Below are positions 1 through 9,323 of a stretch of 64,000 nucleotides of DNA, one piece after another. The stretch comes from CAVQFB01 sp963711675 (lineage in GTDB: Bacteria > Acidobacteriota > Terriglobia > Terriglobales > Acidobacteriaceae): contig CAVQFB010000017.1 in the NCBI GenBank assembly GCA_963711675.1, positions 62,001 to 126,000 of the forward strand, in the 5' to 3' direction. Numbering within the stretch: the stretch's first letter is position 1; every line of letters starts with the position of its first letter. The position numbers and the translations under genes are program-made. The notes beneath the pieces were generated by a model. That model saw nothing but the letters and a program-made list of their open reading frames with translations, was not told the origin of the DNA and did not search any database.

Positions 1-29
1 CCTTCCGCCTTCCCGAACCCACCACGGCA

Positions 30-35
30 TATAAT
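30..35 (+). promoter_or_regulatory. candidate -10 box upstream of pccB-like gene
   Basis: A perfect TATAAT lies 7 bases before the ATG at 43. If used, the transcript would start at or next to the start codon, giving an almost leaderless mRNA. The -35 region would fall at about 7-12, where no good match is visible, so this is only a candidate. Confidence 0.3.
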
Positions 36-42
36 CACGCGC

Positions 43-1599
<1,557 letters not shown>

Positions 1600-1652
1600 G
1601 TTGGTGTGGCGCGGGGCTCCCGCGCCCGCGGCCTTCGGTCGGTCGCCTGTTA

Positions 1653-1973
1653 CTACCTGGCGGCTGCAGCAACCTTGAAGCGGACTCGCTCCTTGCGCTG
1701 CAGGTACTCGACAATCTCGAACAGGTTGCGCGCCTGCGGATTGCCGGACGGGCCGAGCATCCGCATCAGGCTCTTGGGAGAGTGGTGCGTGACTTCCGCA
1801 AGCTCGGCAAAACCGATGGTAGCGTTAATGTAATCACGCAGCACAGCCTTGCCGGTTTCGACGTCTCCCAAGAGAAAGCATTCGACGCTTTCGCGCAAAA
1901 GCTCTTTGCGGAACGCTGCGTCGCGCCGTACGCGGGCTCGGATGGTTTCTTTGAAATCGCGGGTCAAGGGCAT
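1653..1973 (-). CDS. HigA-like antitoxin (HTH addiction-module antidote)
   Basis: A 106-residue protein resembling the antidote proteins paired with Gp49/HigB-like killers (COG3636 type). It should bind the adjacent toxin and repress their shared promoter. Seen: an all-helical N-terminus, then a helix-turn-helix region with the family hallmark SLMRMLGPSGNPQARNLFEI at about residues 66-85. It lies 7 bases downstream of the toxin gene on the same strand, the toxin-first order of HigBA systems. Its length is normal and nothing is broken. The family assignment comes from motif recognition; activity is inferred. Confidence 0.8.
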   Translation of the reverse strand: MPLTRDFKETIRARVRRDAAFRKELLRESVECFLLGDVETGKAVLRDYINATIGFAELAEVTHHSPKSLMRMLGPSGNPQARNLFEIVEYLQRKERVRFKVAAAAR

Positions 1974-1980
1974 GGTTGAT

Positions 1981-2319
1981 TTACTCGCGCAGCTTTCTCC
2001 TCTTATAGTCCTGCCATCTGGCTATCGCGTCCTCAATGTCCTTCTGCTGCCGTTTCTTGGTTCCCCCAGCCAGCAGAATGACCAGGCGCTCTCCGTCCTT
2101 TCCGAAATAAATCCGGAAGCCGGGCCCAAAATTGACTCGGCACTCATAAACGCCGCCAACTCCCTTCACATTGGAGAAGTTGCCCTGTGCCAGTCTCGTA
2201 ATCGCTACCGCCACCTTGGCTGCGGCCTGCGCGTTCAGGCTTCCAAACCACTCGGCATAAGGGCTGCGGCCATTCCAGTCGAGGTATTCGAAGATCGCAA
2301 CTGGCCGTAATGGTAACAT
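1981..2319 (-). CDS. HigB/RelE-like toxin (phage Gp49-like addiction-module killer)
   Basis: A 112-residue basic protein of the RelE/ParE superfamily, Gp49-like killer branch. Relatives are ribosome-dependent mRNA interferases. Seen: the C-terminal half carries the family core, with FGPGFRIYFGKDGERLVILL at about residues 63-82 and then GGTKKRQQKDI. The ATG at 2319 starts a family-like N-terminus and sits inside an imperfect inverted repeat (2312-2329) that could be the operator. The downstream antitoxin at 1653-1973 completes the pair. The module lies between two copies of the pccB 3' end, which suggests arrival as a small insertion. Confidence 0.82.
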   Translation of the reverse strand: MLPLRPVAIFEYLDWNGRSPYAEWFGSLNAQAAAKVAVAITRLAQGNFSNVKGVGGVYECRVNFGPGFRIYFGKDGERLVILLAGGTKKRQQKDIEDAIARWQDYKRRKLRE

Positions 2320-2329
2320 ATACGGTACC
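2312..2329. promoter_or_regulatory. candidate operator over the toxin start codon
   Basis: Arms GGTAAC (2312-2317) and GGTACC (2324-2329) match at five of six inverted positions and cover the ATG of the toxin gene. HigA-type antitoxins commonly repress from such palindromes. A TTGACC (minus strand, about 2331-2336) lies just upstream and could be a -35 box. Confidence 0.35.
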
Positions 2330-2400
2330 TTTGGTCAAGTATCCTACAAGTCGCGAGCGAGCCGAGCACAAGCGGTTCCTCAAAGGTCGAGCCTTTGATC

Positions 2401-2478
2401 TTAATTCAGGTGTTAGAGGCGTTGGAGACCAAGCGCGACAAGAACCCGCCGAAGAAACACGGGAACATCGCGGTATAA
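2401..2478 (+). repeat. second, diverged copy of the pccB 3' end
   Basis: This stretch encodes 25 residues and a stop that match the end of the carboxylase gene at 1522-1599, including ETKRDKNPPKKHGNI. It has no start and no upstream carboxylase sequence. Homology begins abruptly at about 2401. It looks like an original gene end displaced downstream by the inserted toxin-antitoxin segment. Confidence 0.75.
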
Positions 2479-2570
2479 AAAACCAGGGAACGTTGCACAG
2501 TGTTTATTTCGCCTTTTGTTTGCCTCGAAAGGAGCGTACAATTTGGGATTGGTCTGTCGAGGAGGAGAAA

Positions 2571-4049
2571 GTGGGATTGCAATCTCCGGTGTTGGTTCCT
2601 CTGTTTATCGGGATCATGGTCGGCGTCACGATAGCTTCGGCCGTGACCTGGTGGATTCTGCAGGGCCGCATCGAGGCGATCAGGAGGGAGACGAGGAATG
2701 AGGGTCAGATTGAGATAGCCCGTCTGGGCGAGCGCGCTGGCAGATGCGCTGAAGTCGAGGCTAAGCTTGGAGAATATGCCTCACGCTTGCAAGGGGAAAC
2801 CAATAAAGTAGCAACGCTGACGGAACAGAACGCCCGCCTCCCCGAACTCCAGAGGTTGCTGGAGTCTGCCACCAGCGAAGTTCAAAGACTCAGTCAAGAG
2901 GCTGCCGAGCTTCGAACCAAACTTGGGGTCTCCGAGGCGAAAGAGAACTTCCCACGGGAATTTGAGTCTCTAGCTAGTCGCGTCCTCGAAGACACGTCTA
3001 AGCGTTTTACCGAGCAGAACCGGACGAACCTCGGCCAGTTGCTCGGGCCGTTGGCCACGAAGCTCCAAGAATTCCAGAGCAAAGTTGAGGATGTTTACGA
3101 TAAAGAAGGCAAAGATCGCACCGCGCTTGCCTTGCAGGTCAAACAGTTGATGGATCTCAACCAGCAACTTTCTCAGGACGCGCACAACCTCACGCGGGCG
3201 CTCAAGGGCTCAGGCAAGACACAAGGTGATTGGGGCGAGGTGATTTTGGAGCGCGTACTAGAAGCATCCGGTTTGCGCCAAGGGCAAGAGTACGACCTCC
3301 GCGAGACCTACAAACGAGAGGACGGCAGTCGCGCACAGCCGGACGTAGTCATCCATCTTCCTGACGATAAACACCTGGTGGTGGATGCCAAAGTGTCACT
3401 CACAGCCTACGCTGACTACGCCAGTGCGGAAAACGATTCCGACCGGAAAGAGACGGTTGGCCTTCATCTCGATTCCGTGCGGCGCCATATCAAGGAATTG
3501 TCCGAGAAGAACTACCAAACACTTTACGGTCTGAAGTCGCTCGACTTTGTCATTATGTTTGTCCCCGTCGAGCCCGCCTTCATGCTTGCTATCGTCCAAG
3601 ACAACAAGCTGTGCGAGAGTGCTTGGAAGCAGAATGTGCTCTTGGTCAGCCCCAGCACATTCTTATTTGTGGTTCGTACCGTTGCCTACCTTTGGCGGCA
3701 GGAACAGGCAACCCGTAGCGTGCAAGAGATTGCAAAACGAGGGGCCGAGTTTTACGACAAGCTCGTCGGTTTTGTCGAGGAACTTGCTAGCGTCGGCAAT
3801 CGCATTAGGCAGGCTGGTGAGAGTTACGACAATGCCCGCAATAAACTCGTCCAGGGCCGAGGCAATCTGATTCGACAGGCTGAGATGCTCAAGGAACTGG
3901 GAGTAAAGCCCACCAAGTCCCTCCCGCAGGAGTTGGTGGATTCGGCATTCGATCAGCCATTGAGTTTGACCGCCGTCGCGGAGGACGTTCGAGAGGAACC
4001 AGCCACTCCCGATTCCAAACCGGATTTAGAAGAGGATATCCCCTTCTAA
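2571..4049 (+). CDS. rmuC: DNA recombination protein RmuC
   Basis: RmuC-family protein of about 492 residues. Family members limit recombination at inverted repeats and carry a PD-(D/E)xK-like nuclease fold. Seen: one N-terminal membrane helix at about residues 5-25, a long coiled coil to about residue 170, then the conserved RmuC block with KGSGKTQGDWGE, QPDVVIHLPDDKHLVVDAKV (the D and K of the nuclease-like motif) and SPSTFLFVVRTVAYLWRQE. I chose the GTG at 2571 because a strong AGGAGG (2560-2565) precedes it by five bases; earlier in-frame codons overlap the displaced pccB end. The acidic C-terminal tail is typical. It stands alone as a transcription unit. Confidence 0.9.
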   Translation: MGLQSPVLVPLFIGIMVGVTIASAVTWWILQGRIEAIRRETRNEGQIEIARLGERAGRCAEVEAKLGEYASRLQGETNKVATLTEQNARLPELQRLLESATSEVQRLSQEAAELRTKLGVSEAKENFPREFESLASRVLEDTSKRFTEQNRTNLGQLLGPLATKLQEFQSKVEDVYDKEGKDRTALALQVKQLMDLNQQLSQDAHNLTRALKGSGKTQGDWGEVILERVLEASGLRQGQEYDLRETYKREDGSRAQPDVVIHLPDDKHLVVDAKVSLTAYADYASAENDSDRKETVGLHLDSVRRHIKELSEKNYQTLYGLKSLDFVIMFVPVEPAFMLAIVQDNKLCESAWKQNVLLVSPSTFLFVVRTVAYLWRQEQATRSVQEIAKRGAEFYDKLVGFVEELASVGNRIRQAGESYDNARNKLVQGRGNLIRQAEMLKELGVKPTKSLPQELVDSAFDQPLSLTAVAEDVREEPATPDSKPDLEEDIPF

Positions 4050-4091
4050 ACACCTAGGGGATTATCCCGCTCAGAAGGTAGTTGGCTTCCG

Positions 4092-4421
4092 ATGACTATA
4101 TATGAAACGCTACGGGTAGCTATCCTCACCAAGAAACCCTGTAGGATCTCCAAGCTGGACGAGCCTGAACGTAAGGTGTGTCCATATCTCATTGGCAAAT
4201 CGGGTGAGGGCGAAGTTAATGTCCTTTACTACCAGTACGATGGGTATAGCTCGCGTGGGCTACAAGAGGATGGGTCTAGCGCGAACTGGCGTTGCAATCG
4301 CGTTTCTGACATCGGTGGTGCAGAAATCGTGAACGAACTGTGGCACCAGCCAATTCGGAAACCGAAAACGCGGGGTAGCTGCGTTGTGTCCGTCGATGCG
4401 GAAGTCGAGGGTTACTACTAG
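4092..4421 (+). CDS. conserved hypothetical protein
   Basis: A 109-residue protein of unknown function. It begins ETLRVAILTKKP, followed by KVCPYLIG and VLYYQYDGYSSRG, then a tryptophan-arginine pair near residue 75. This layout loosely recalls small beta-rich WYL-like sensor domains, but I would not assign it. No signal peptide or membrane helix is visible. It starts 42 bases after rmuC and could be cotranscribed. Its stop overlaps the end of a minus-strand toxin-like fragment (4418-4552). Confidence 0.6.
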   Translation: MTIYETLRVAILTKKPCRISKLDEPERKVCPYLIGKSGEGEVNVLYYQYDGYSSRGLQEDGSSANWRCNRVSDIGGAEIVNELWHQPIRKPKTRGSCVVSVDAEVEGYY

Positions 4422-4552
4422 GTTGGGTCAGGCCGCGAGGACATTCTCAATTGTTCCTGAATTCTCCCATCGAGTGGACCGATGCCACCTTTCCCCCAGT
4501 CCGTGACTGCACAAAGAACAGCTTCCGCCTCGGGAGTAATTGCGAGAACGTA
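4418..4552 (-). pseudogene. possible toxin fragment downstream of a Phd-like gene
   Basis: Forty-four open codons beginning YVLAITPEAEAVL, which resembles the first strand and helix of RelE/ParE-type toxins, then DWGKGGIGPLDGRIQ. No start codon is visible in frame, and it ends far short of a full toxin (about 90 residues). It directly follows the Phd-like gene, where a toxin would be expected. A truncated toxin is the best guess; chance coding potential is possible. Confidence 0.25.
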
Positions 4553-4557
4553 GGTAT

Positions 4558-4809
4558 CTAGGCTTTTTGGGTTTCCCGTTCCAACTCGCGCAGCACGTCG
4601 TCCGCTGGTCTCCCCATTCTCTTCTTCGCTTGCACAAGACCTCGGCGGATGCTTGCCATCGTGTCGCGATTTTCTGCGATCTCTTCCCGGAGAGCCTCAT
4701 CACCAGATACGTACTCGGCCTTCCCATTGACTGTCAGTGCGAGGGGAGAACGCCCGTTCGTCGTGTTCTTCATCGACTTTTGAGTGTCGTCCTTGGGTTC
4801 AGACGCCAT
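4558..4809 (-). CDS. Phd/YefM-like antitoxin, apparently N-terminally truncated
   Basis: An 83-residue protein whose middle (SPLALTVNGKAEYV) and C-terminal pattern (MASIRRGLVQAKKRMGRPAD) match the second half of Phd/YefM-type antitoxins. The usual N-terminal DNA-binding stretch is missing; the first 20 residues are a polar, low-complexity lead. The start ATG follows the stop of the DUF6580-like gene by only three bases, so it may depend on that gene for transcription. The downstream toxin position holds only a short fragment (4418-4552). It reads as a decayed antitoxin remnant. Confidence 0.55.
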   Translation of the reverse strand: MASEPKDDTQKSMKNTTNGRSPLALTVNGKAEYVSGDEALREEIAENRDTMASIRRGLVQAKKRMGRPADDVLRELERETQKA

Positions 4810-4812
4810 TTC

Positions 4813-5346
4813 CTACGCAGCGGCGCTGTGATCGCCCGCCCGGTCCATGGCTCGCGAGATCGCCGCAAAAACGACCGGCGTGGCGAACATGGCTGCGGTG
4901 AACAGCAGGTCGCCTTCGATTCCGCGGCGGAAGAACGGCAGGCCGGCGTCATAAGCCAGCATCAAGCCGTTGAAGCTGCGGGGGTACATGTCGGTCCAGG
5001 CGCCCCACGCGGCAAAATTGCTCACCAGGAAAAACGAGACGGAACTCGCGAGCGCCGCGCCGATCACGGGCAGCGGACGAGCCTCACGTCCGAGCCTGGT
5101 TCCGAGCCATAGGATGGCGGCGTACCAAAGCCAGGTCACGAAGTGGTCCCAGGTGAAGGCGTACGAATAGACGAACTTGGTGAGGATCACGTCGGACGCG
5201 GCCAGCAGCACGAGCGGAATCCACAGCTGCCGGCGCCCTCCGCGCGACCCGAAGAACAAAAGCGAGGCGGCAACCGGAGTGAACGCCAGGGGATGGGGCA
5301 GGAAACGAACCGCAACAGCCAGCAGGACGAATAGATAGGGCAGCAT
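4813..5346 (-). CDS. DUF6580-like integral membrane protein
   Basis: A small membrane protein of 177 residues with about five hydrophobic helices. The N-terminal pattern FLPHPLAFTPVAASLLFFG and the later SNFAAWGAW and MYPRSFNGL segments match the DUF6580 family, whose layout resembles transporter substrate-binding subunits. The function is unknown. I chose the ATG at 5346 rather than 5370 because GAGGTGA lies four bases before it and the family starts here. It precedes the Phd-like gene on the same strand. Confidence 0.7.
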   Translation of the reverse strand: MLPYLFVLLAVAVRFLPHPLAFTPVAASLLFFGSRGGRRQLWIPLVLLAASDVILTKFVYSYAFTWDHFVTWLWYAAILWLGTRLGREARPLPVIGAALASSVSFFLVSNFAAWGAWTDMYPRSFNGLMLAYDAGLPFFRRGIEGDLLFTAAMFATPVVFAAISRAMDRAGDHSAAA

Positions 5347-5444
5347 GATCACCTCAGAAACTTCAAACAAGGATTGTGGCGCTTGGCAGCGGTGGCGTCA
5401 AGTGAACGACAAAAATGTGACACGGCTCACGGCAATAGTTCGGC

Positions 5445-6515
5445 CTAGGGCGACTTGTTGCCGCTGCCTTGGCCACTCCCTTGTTCCGCTGGCCATCGGG
5501 TCGTTCCGAAGACGTAGCCCGTGACCCTCAGCTCGTTATCGAGTTCCACGCCCGCCGACAAAGGCTTTCGCTTGCCAAATCCCATGCCTTCGAAGCGCAG
5601 GTCGCTGAAATGGACCACGTATCCGTCCGCCGAGCTAAGGGTTTGCGTTTCCGTGATCGGATAATCCGCCCAGTCGAGATAGACCCTCCCCAGGTACGAT
5701 TTCTTCGCGGCGAGGGTCATGGGCGTTTCCTCGGGCTTGAAGTGCAGGCGCATCTGGCCGCCCGGATCGACGTCCGGCGTAAGAGAGTCGACAGGCATGG
5801 TGGCAAAGAAGTTTTGTGTCTCGACCACACCATTCCAACGAAACGGGTTGAGCCAGAGCGGAAAGGCCGACACCCGGATCGGGTCCGCGCCCTCGTAGAG
5901 ACGCGCCTGCAAAGCGTTCACCGCGCGCCGGTGTTCGTAGTCGCGAACTCCCCACAACAGAACCACGCCGATCAAGGCGAGGCTGGCGGCAAGCCTCCCC
6001 GGCGGCCCCTTCTTGCGCGCGCCAATCTCTTCGTTGATTAGCGAAAAGAAAGAAGGCACCAGCAATCCTGCCAACAGGAACACAAAAAGCACCGGCTCGA
6101 AGATGAAAACGATGTCCCAGGAATACCACTTCTCCCAGAAAGGCCAGAAGGGGCGCACGCCATAGTTGTTGGTGAAGTCGAGCAGGATGTGGCTCAACCC
6201 CGCCAGGCAGGCGTATCCGTAGAGCAGACCCCAGCGGGGTGGAAGGTCAGGGGTGTTGGTCTTGCGTCCACGCAGCCGCCAGATCATATACACGAACGCG
6301 ACCACGACCGCAGCCACGAGCGGAACTCCGAGGAAGGAGTGCGTGAAGCCGCGATGATGGGCAAAGCCAAAGACGGGCCCTTTGAAGCGTCCGAAAACAT
6401 CGAGGTCAGGGGCTTCCGCGGCAAGCGTCAGCGTGGCAGTGGCGAGCGCCGTTTTACGGTTGAGTCCGGCACGTCCCATGCACGCGCCGGTCAGGAAGTG
6501 AGTGACAGGTTCCAA
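5445..6515 (-). CDS. YdjM/DUF457-type inner-membrane metal-dependent hydrolase
   Basis: Multi-spanning membrane protein of about 356 residues. Seen near the N-terminus: EPVTHFLTGACMGRAGLNRK, then AAEAPDLDV and HHRGFTHSFLG, the His/Asp pattern of the YdjM (DUF457) family, whose members are called membrane-bound metal-dependent hydrolases. Several hydrophobic helices follow to about residue 190. The last 150 residues are a soluble beta-rich region. The TTG at 6515 gives the family N-terminus; an ATG at 6584 would add 23 unconserved residues. The substrate is unknown. Confidence 0.75.
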   Translation of the reverse strand: MEPVTHFLTGACMGRAGLNRKTALATATLTLAAEAPDLDVFGRFKGPVFGFAHHRGFTHSFLGVPLVAAVVVAFVYMIWRLRGRKTNTPDLPPRWGLLYGYACLAGLSHILLDFTNNYGVRPFWPFWEKWYSWDIVFIFEPVLFVFLLAGLLVPSFFSLINEEIGARKKGPPGRLAASLALIGVVLLWGVRDYEHRRAVNALQARLYEGADPIRVSAFPLWLNPFRWNGVVETQNFFATMPVDSLTPDVDPGGQMRLHFKPEETPMTLAAKKSYLGRVYLDWADYPITETQTLSSADGYVVHFSDLRFEGMGFGKRKPLSAGVELDNELRVTGYVFGTTRWPAEQGSGQGSGNKSP

Positions 6516-6647
6516 GCTGCGAGCGATGCCTTCCTTTGCGTTCGAGGTGGTTGAGGATACTTCACAACCCAACCTATGCGTCAATGAAGCTGCAGTGAAG
6601 TCTGTAGATGCAGGCCAGAGCGCGACGACGCAAGGAGATTTTCATTT

Positions 6648-7611
6648 TCACGGAGCCAGCAAGTTCAGTGCATCGGGAACCACAGTGATCTCCGCCGGAA
6701 GCGTGCCTACCAGTTCGCCATCGAGCTCCACGAAAATTCTGGGATTCACGCGCGGGTTGCCATTTCTGGGCAACGATGTCGGCAGGTTGTGGCACACGGC
6801 TTTCTCGCCGTGGACCAGTTCGATGCCCCGCACCTGGTACGCCAGCCCCAGCAATCCGCGGATGATGTACAGCAAATAGGCGAAGCGGTTGCGCGTACGG
6901 AAGAGAACCAGTCTGGCGTCGGGCCGCTCAAGCGACGCCCCCGGCGCGAGTTCGCGCAAGACACCGCCGAACTTCCGGATTCGCACCGCGAGAAGCTGCG
7001 AGACCAGGGCGCGCCTCGGCTCAGGTGCGCCACTCTCACGAAAGTCAGCAATAAATAGCGGCATCCGGTCGGTCAGCCAAAGGTGAGTCGCCTTGGCGTA
7101 ATAGGCCATCATGCCGAGGCTTTTCTTGAGGCCCGCATCGAGCTGGTAAAAGAGGTGCGCGTCCACGCCTACCCCCGCGGCGACGATGAAATATCGAGTG
7201 GTCTGGCTTCCCTGCAGGTCAAGAAACTGGGCGCGCCCCAGCGCAATCGGCACGAGGACGAGCATCGAGCGCGGCTTTTGCGGCGGCAGCTGGGTCCCAC
7301 GGAAGGCCGAGATCGTGAGCCAGGCAGTTTGCGGTGCCGAGTGGAATGATGGCAAGCGACACCTGACTGCCCGCCATGCCCTGAATCACGTCGTGGATCG
7401 TGCCGTCGCCGCCGCAGGCGAAGATGGTGTCACATCCGGCTGCAACCGCCTCGCGAGCCTGCTCGGCAGCCTCGGTGCTGGAGCCGGTCGGCGACGTCGA
7501 CGCCTCCACGCCAGCAGAGCGCACCACCGCGAGCGCAGCTTCGACGTCCGAAAGGCGACGCTCGTGCTTATTTCCGGAGGCTGGGTTGTAGAGCAGGATT
7601 GCCTTACGCAT
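6648..7611 (-). pseudogene. diacylglycerol kinase-type (YegS/DgkB-like) lipid kinase, one frameshift
   Basis: Lipid kinase that would phosphorylate diacylglycerol or a related lipid with ATP. Seen from the ATG at 7611: KAILLYNPASGN, the FACGGDGTIHDVI nucleotide loop, then LGTANCLAHDLGLP, all hallmarks of the DAGK catalytic domain. The frame breaks near 7250 at a CC run. In the new frame the protein continues with IALGRAQF, AAGVGVDAHL and a normal C-terminal beta domain ending in VPDALNLLAP. Removing one base restores about 320 residues, the usual length. A sequencing error is plausible. Confidence 0.8.
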
Positions 7612-7682
7612 GAGATCGAGCCGAAGGTGGATTGTAAATGAGCCGGGGGGAAACGGAAGCGAGCCGGACGCGCGGTTATTGC

Positions 7683-7757
7683 GTCGCACCGAGCGCGACG
7701 GGTCGCGCGGCTCGCCCAGGTCCTTCGCTGCGCAAAAAAACGCTTGCTCAGGATGAC
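7683..7757. repeat. dispersed intergenic repeat (GTCATCCTGAGC family)
   Basis: On the minus strand this begins GTCATCCTGAGCAAGCG and continues with GCAGCGAAGGACCTGGG. Similar sequences occur near 11380, 30010, 43579 and 46800, marking a dispersed intergenic repeat with a palindromic core. Confidence 0.5.
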
Positions 7758-7787
7758 AAGCAATGCATTCCCGGACAAATGCTGCTC

Positions 7788-9248
7788 TCACGCCCGATTC
7801 TTGATCCAGATCGGCGTGCCCACAAAGCCGAAGGCGTGACGGATCTGATTCTCTAAGAATCGCTGGTAGGAGAAGTGCAACTTCACCGCGCGATCGGTGA
7901 ACAAAATGAACGTGGGCGGGGCAACGTTCGATTGCGTCATATACATGATCTTGACGCGCTGGCGCATGGGAACAGACGCGCGCTCGAAATCGACGTGCTT
8001 GATGAACCGGTTCATTTCGGCGGTCGGAATGCGCTTGCGGCGCTCGGTGGCGACCTTCTCGATCATGGGCAGTATCTTGTCCGTGCCTTTGCCGGTCGCG
8101 CCGGAAACGAATAGCACCGGCGCGTAGCTGAGAAACTTCAATGCATCGCGAAGTTTGTACTCGTATTCAGCGCGGTCCCCGGTCCGCTTGCTCTCCTGCA
8201 TTCGCGCAGCTTTGGACTGGCTGATGGGACGGTTCTTCCCGGCAGTGATCAGATCCCATTTGTTGACGACAATAATGACGGACCGGCCGCTCTCGTGCGC
8301 GTAACCGGCGATGGTAGCGTCGAGCGCGGTCACGCCCTCGGTGGCGTCGATCACGAGTAGGGCGATATCGGCAGCTTCGAGATGCTTGCGGGCCATGACG
8401 ACAGACAGCTTCTCCGCCATCAGCTCGGTTTTGCCTTTGCGGCGAATACCGGCGGTGTCGATGAACCGGAACCGGCTCTGATTGTGCTCAACGATTTCGT
8501 CGACCGCATCGCGCGTAGTGCCAGGGATGGGCGAGACAATAGAGCGCGATGTTCCAGTGAGGCGGTTAAGCAGCGTCGATTTGCCGACGTTGGGATGGCC
8601 GATGATGGCAATCTTGGTCTCTTCCGGCTCTTTGGCTCCCCTCGGTTCGGGCGCTTCGGCTGAGCCTTCCTCCGACTGTGCCGGTTCGGATTGCGAAACC
8701 TGAGGGCGCGCCCCGTCGGGCTCGATCGTTTCGAAGACCGCATCCAGCAAATCGTCGACACCGCGGCCATGTTCGGCAGAGACGGGAAATAGTTTCGAAA
8801 TGCCGAGCCGGTGGAAGTCGCTGGTCAACGCCGTCTGCTTGTCGCTATCGACCTTGTTGACGGCGAGGAAGAGCGGCTTGCCGGTCTTGATCAGCAGGCG
8901 CGCGAGTTCAAGGTCGGCGGAGGCAAGTTCGGTGCGGGCGTCGACCACCATGATCACCGCCGCCGCTTCCACGAGGGCCACTTTAGCCTGTCGAAAGATC
9001 TCAGACGGGATGAAATCTTTTTCTTCGGGAATGATGCCGCCGGTATCCACGACACGGTAATGATGTCCGAGCCATTCTCCTTCGCCGTACAGGCGGTCGC
9101 GGGTAATGCCGGGCTCGTCGCCGACGATAGCGCGCCGGGAGCCGACCAATCGATTGAAGAGCGTTGATTTGCCCACGTTTGGGCGACCTACGATAGCGAG
9201 GATCGGGAGCGTGGTGACGGAGGCGGGTTTTTCAGCGAGCTGAAGCAT
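7788..9248 (-). CDS. der: ribosome biogenesis GTPase Der (EngA)
   Basis: Essential tandem GTPase that assists 50S subunit assembly. It has 486 residues and two complete G domains. First: GRPNVGKST (about residue 21), DTGG and NKVD. Second: GHPNVGKST (about residue 217), DTAGIRRKGK and NKWD. The C-terminal KH-like domain ends with FVGTPIWIKNRA, as in the family. An acidic linker of about 35 residues between the G domains and a basic insert (SKAARMQESKRTGD) in the second domain make it slightly longer than the E. coli type. The ATG at 9248 is supported by homology. Confidence 0.97.
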   Translation of the reverse strand: MLQLAEKPASVTTLPILAIVGRPNVGKSTLFNRLVGSRRAIVGDEPGITRDRLYGEGEWLGHHYRVVDTGGIIPEEKDFIPSEIFRQAKVALVEAAAVIMVVDARTELASADLELARLLIKTGKPLFLAVNKVDSDKQTALTSDFHRLGISKLFPVSAEHGRGVDDLLDAVFETIEPDGARPQVSQSEPAQSEEGSAEAPEPRGAKEPEETKIAIIGHPNVGKSTLLNRLTGTSRSIVSPIPGTTRDAVDEIVEHNQSRFRFIDTAGIRRKGKTELMAEKLSVVMARKHLEAADIALLVIDATEGVTALDATIAGYAHESGRSVIIVVNKWDLITAGKNRPISQSKAARMQESKRTGDRAEYEYKLRDALKFLSYAPVLFVSGATGKGTDKILPMIEKVATERRKRIPTAEMNRFIKHVDFERASVPMRQRVKIMYMTQSNVAPPTFILFTDRAVKLHFSYQRFLENQIRHAFGFVGTPIWIKNRA

Positions 9249-9285
9249 GGATACCCGAAGAAGCGAGGCGTCGACTTGTTGCGCC

Positions 9286-9314
9286 TGACCTTACACGGTG
9301 CGTGCGTCTATTAT
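9286..9314 (+). promoter_or_regulatory. candidate promoter of the helicase gene
   Basis: A TATTAT at 9309-9314 lies 9 bases before the chosen GTG (9324), with a weak TGACCT at 9286-9291 as a possible -35 box at 17-base spacing. It lies between der and the helicase gene, which are divergent. Confidence 0.3.
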
Positions 9315-9323
9315 AGAGACTCC

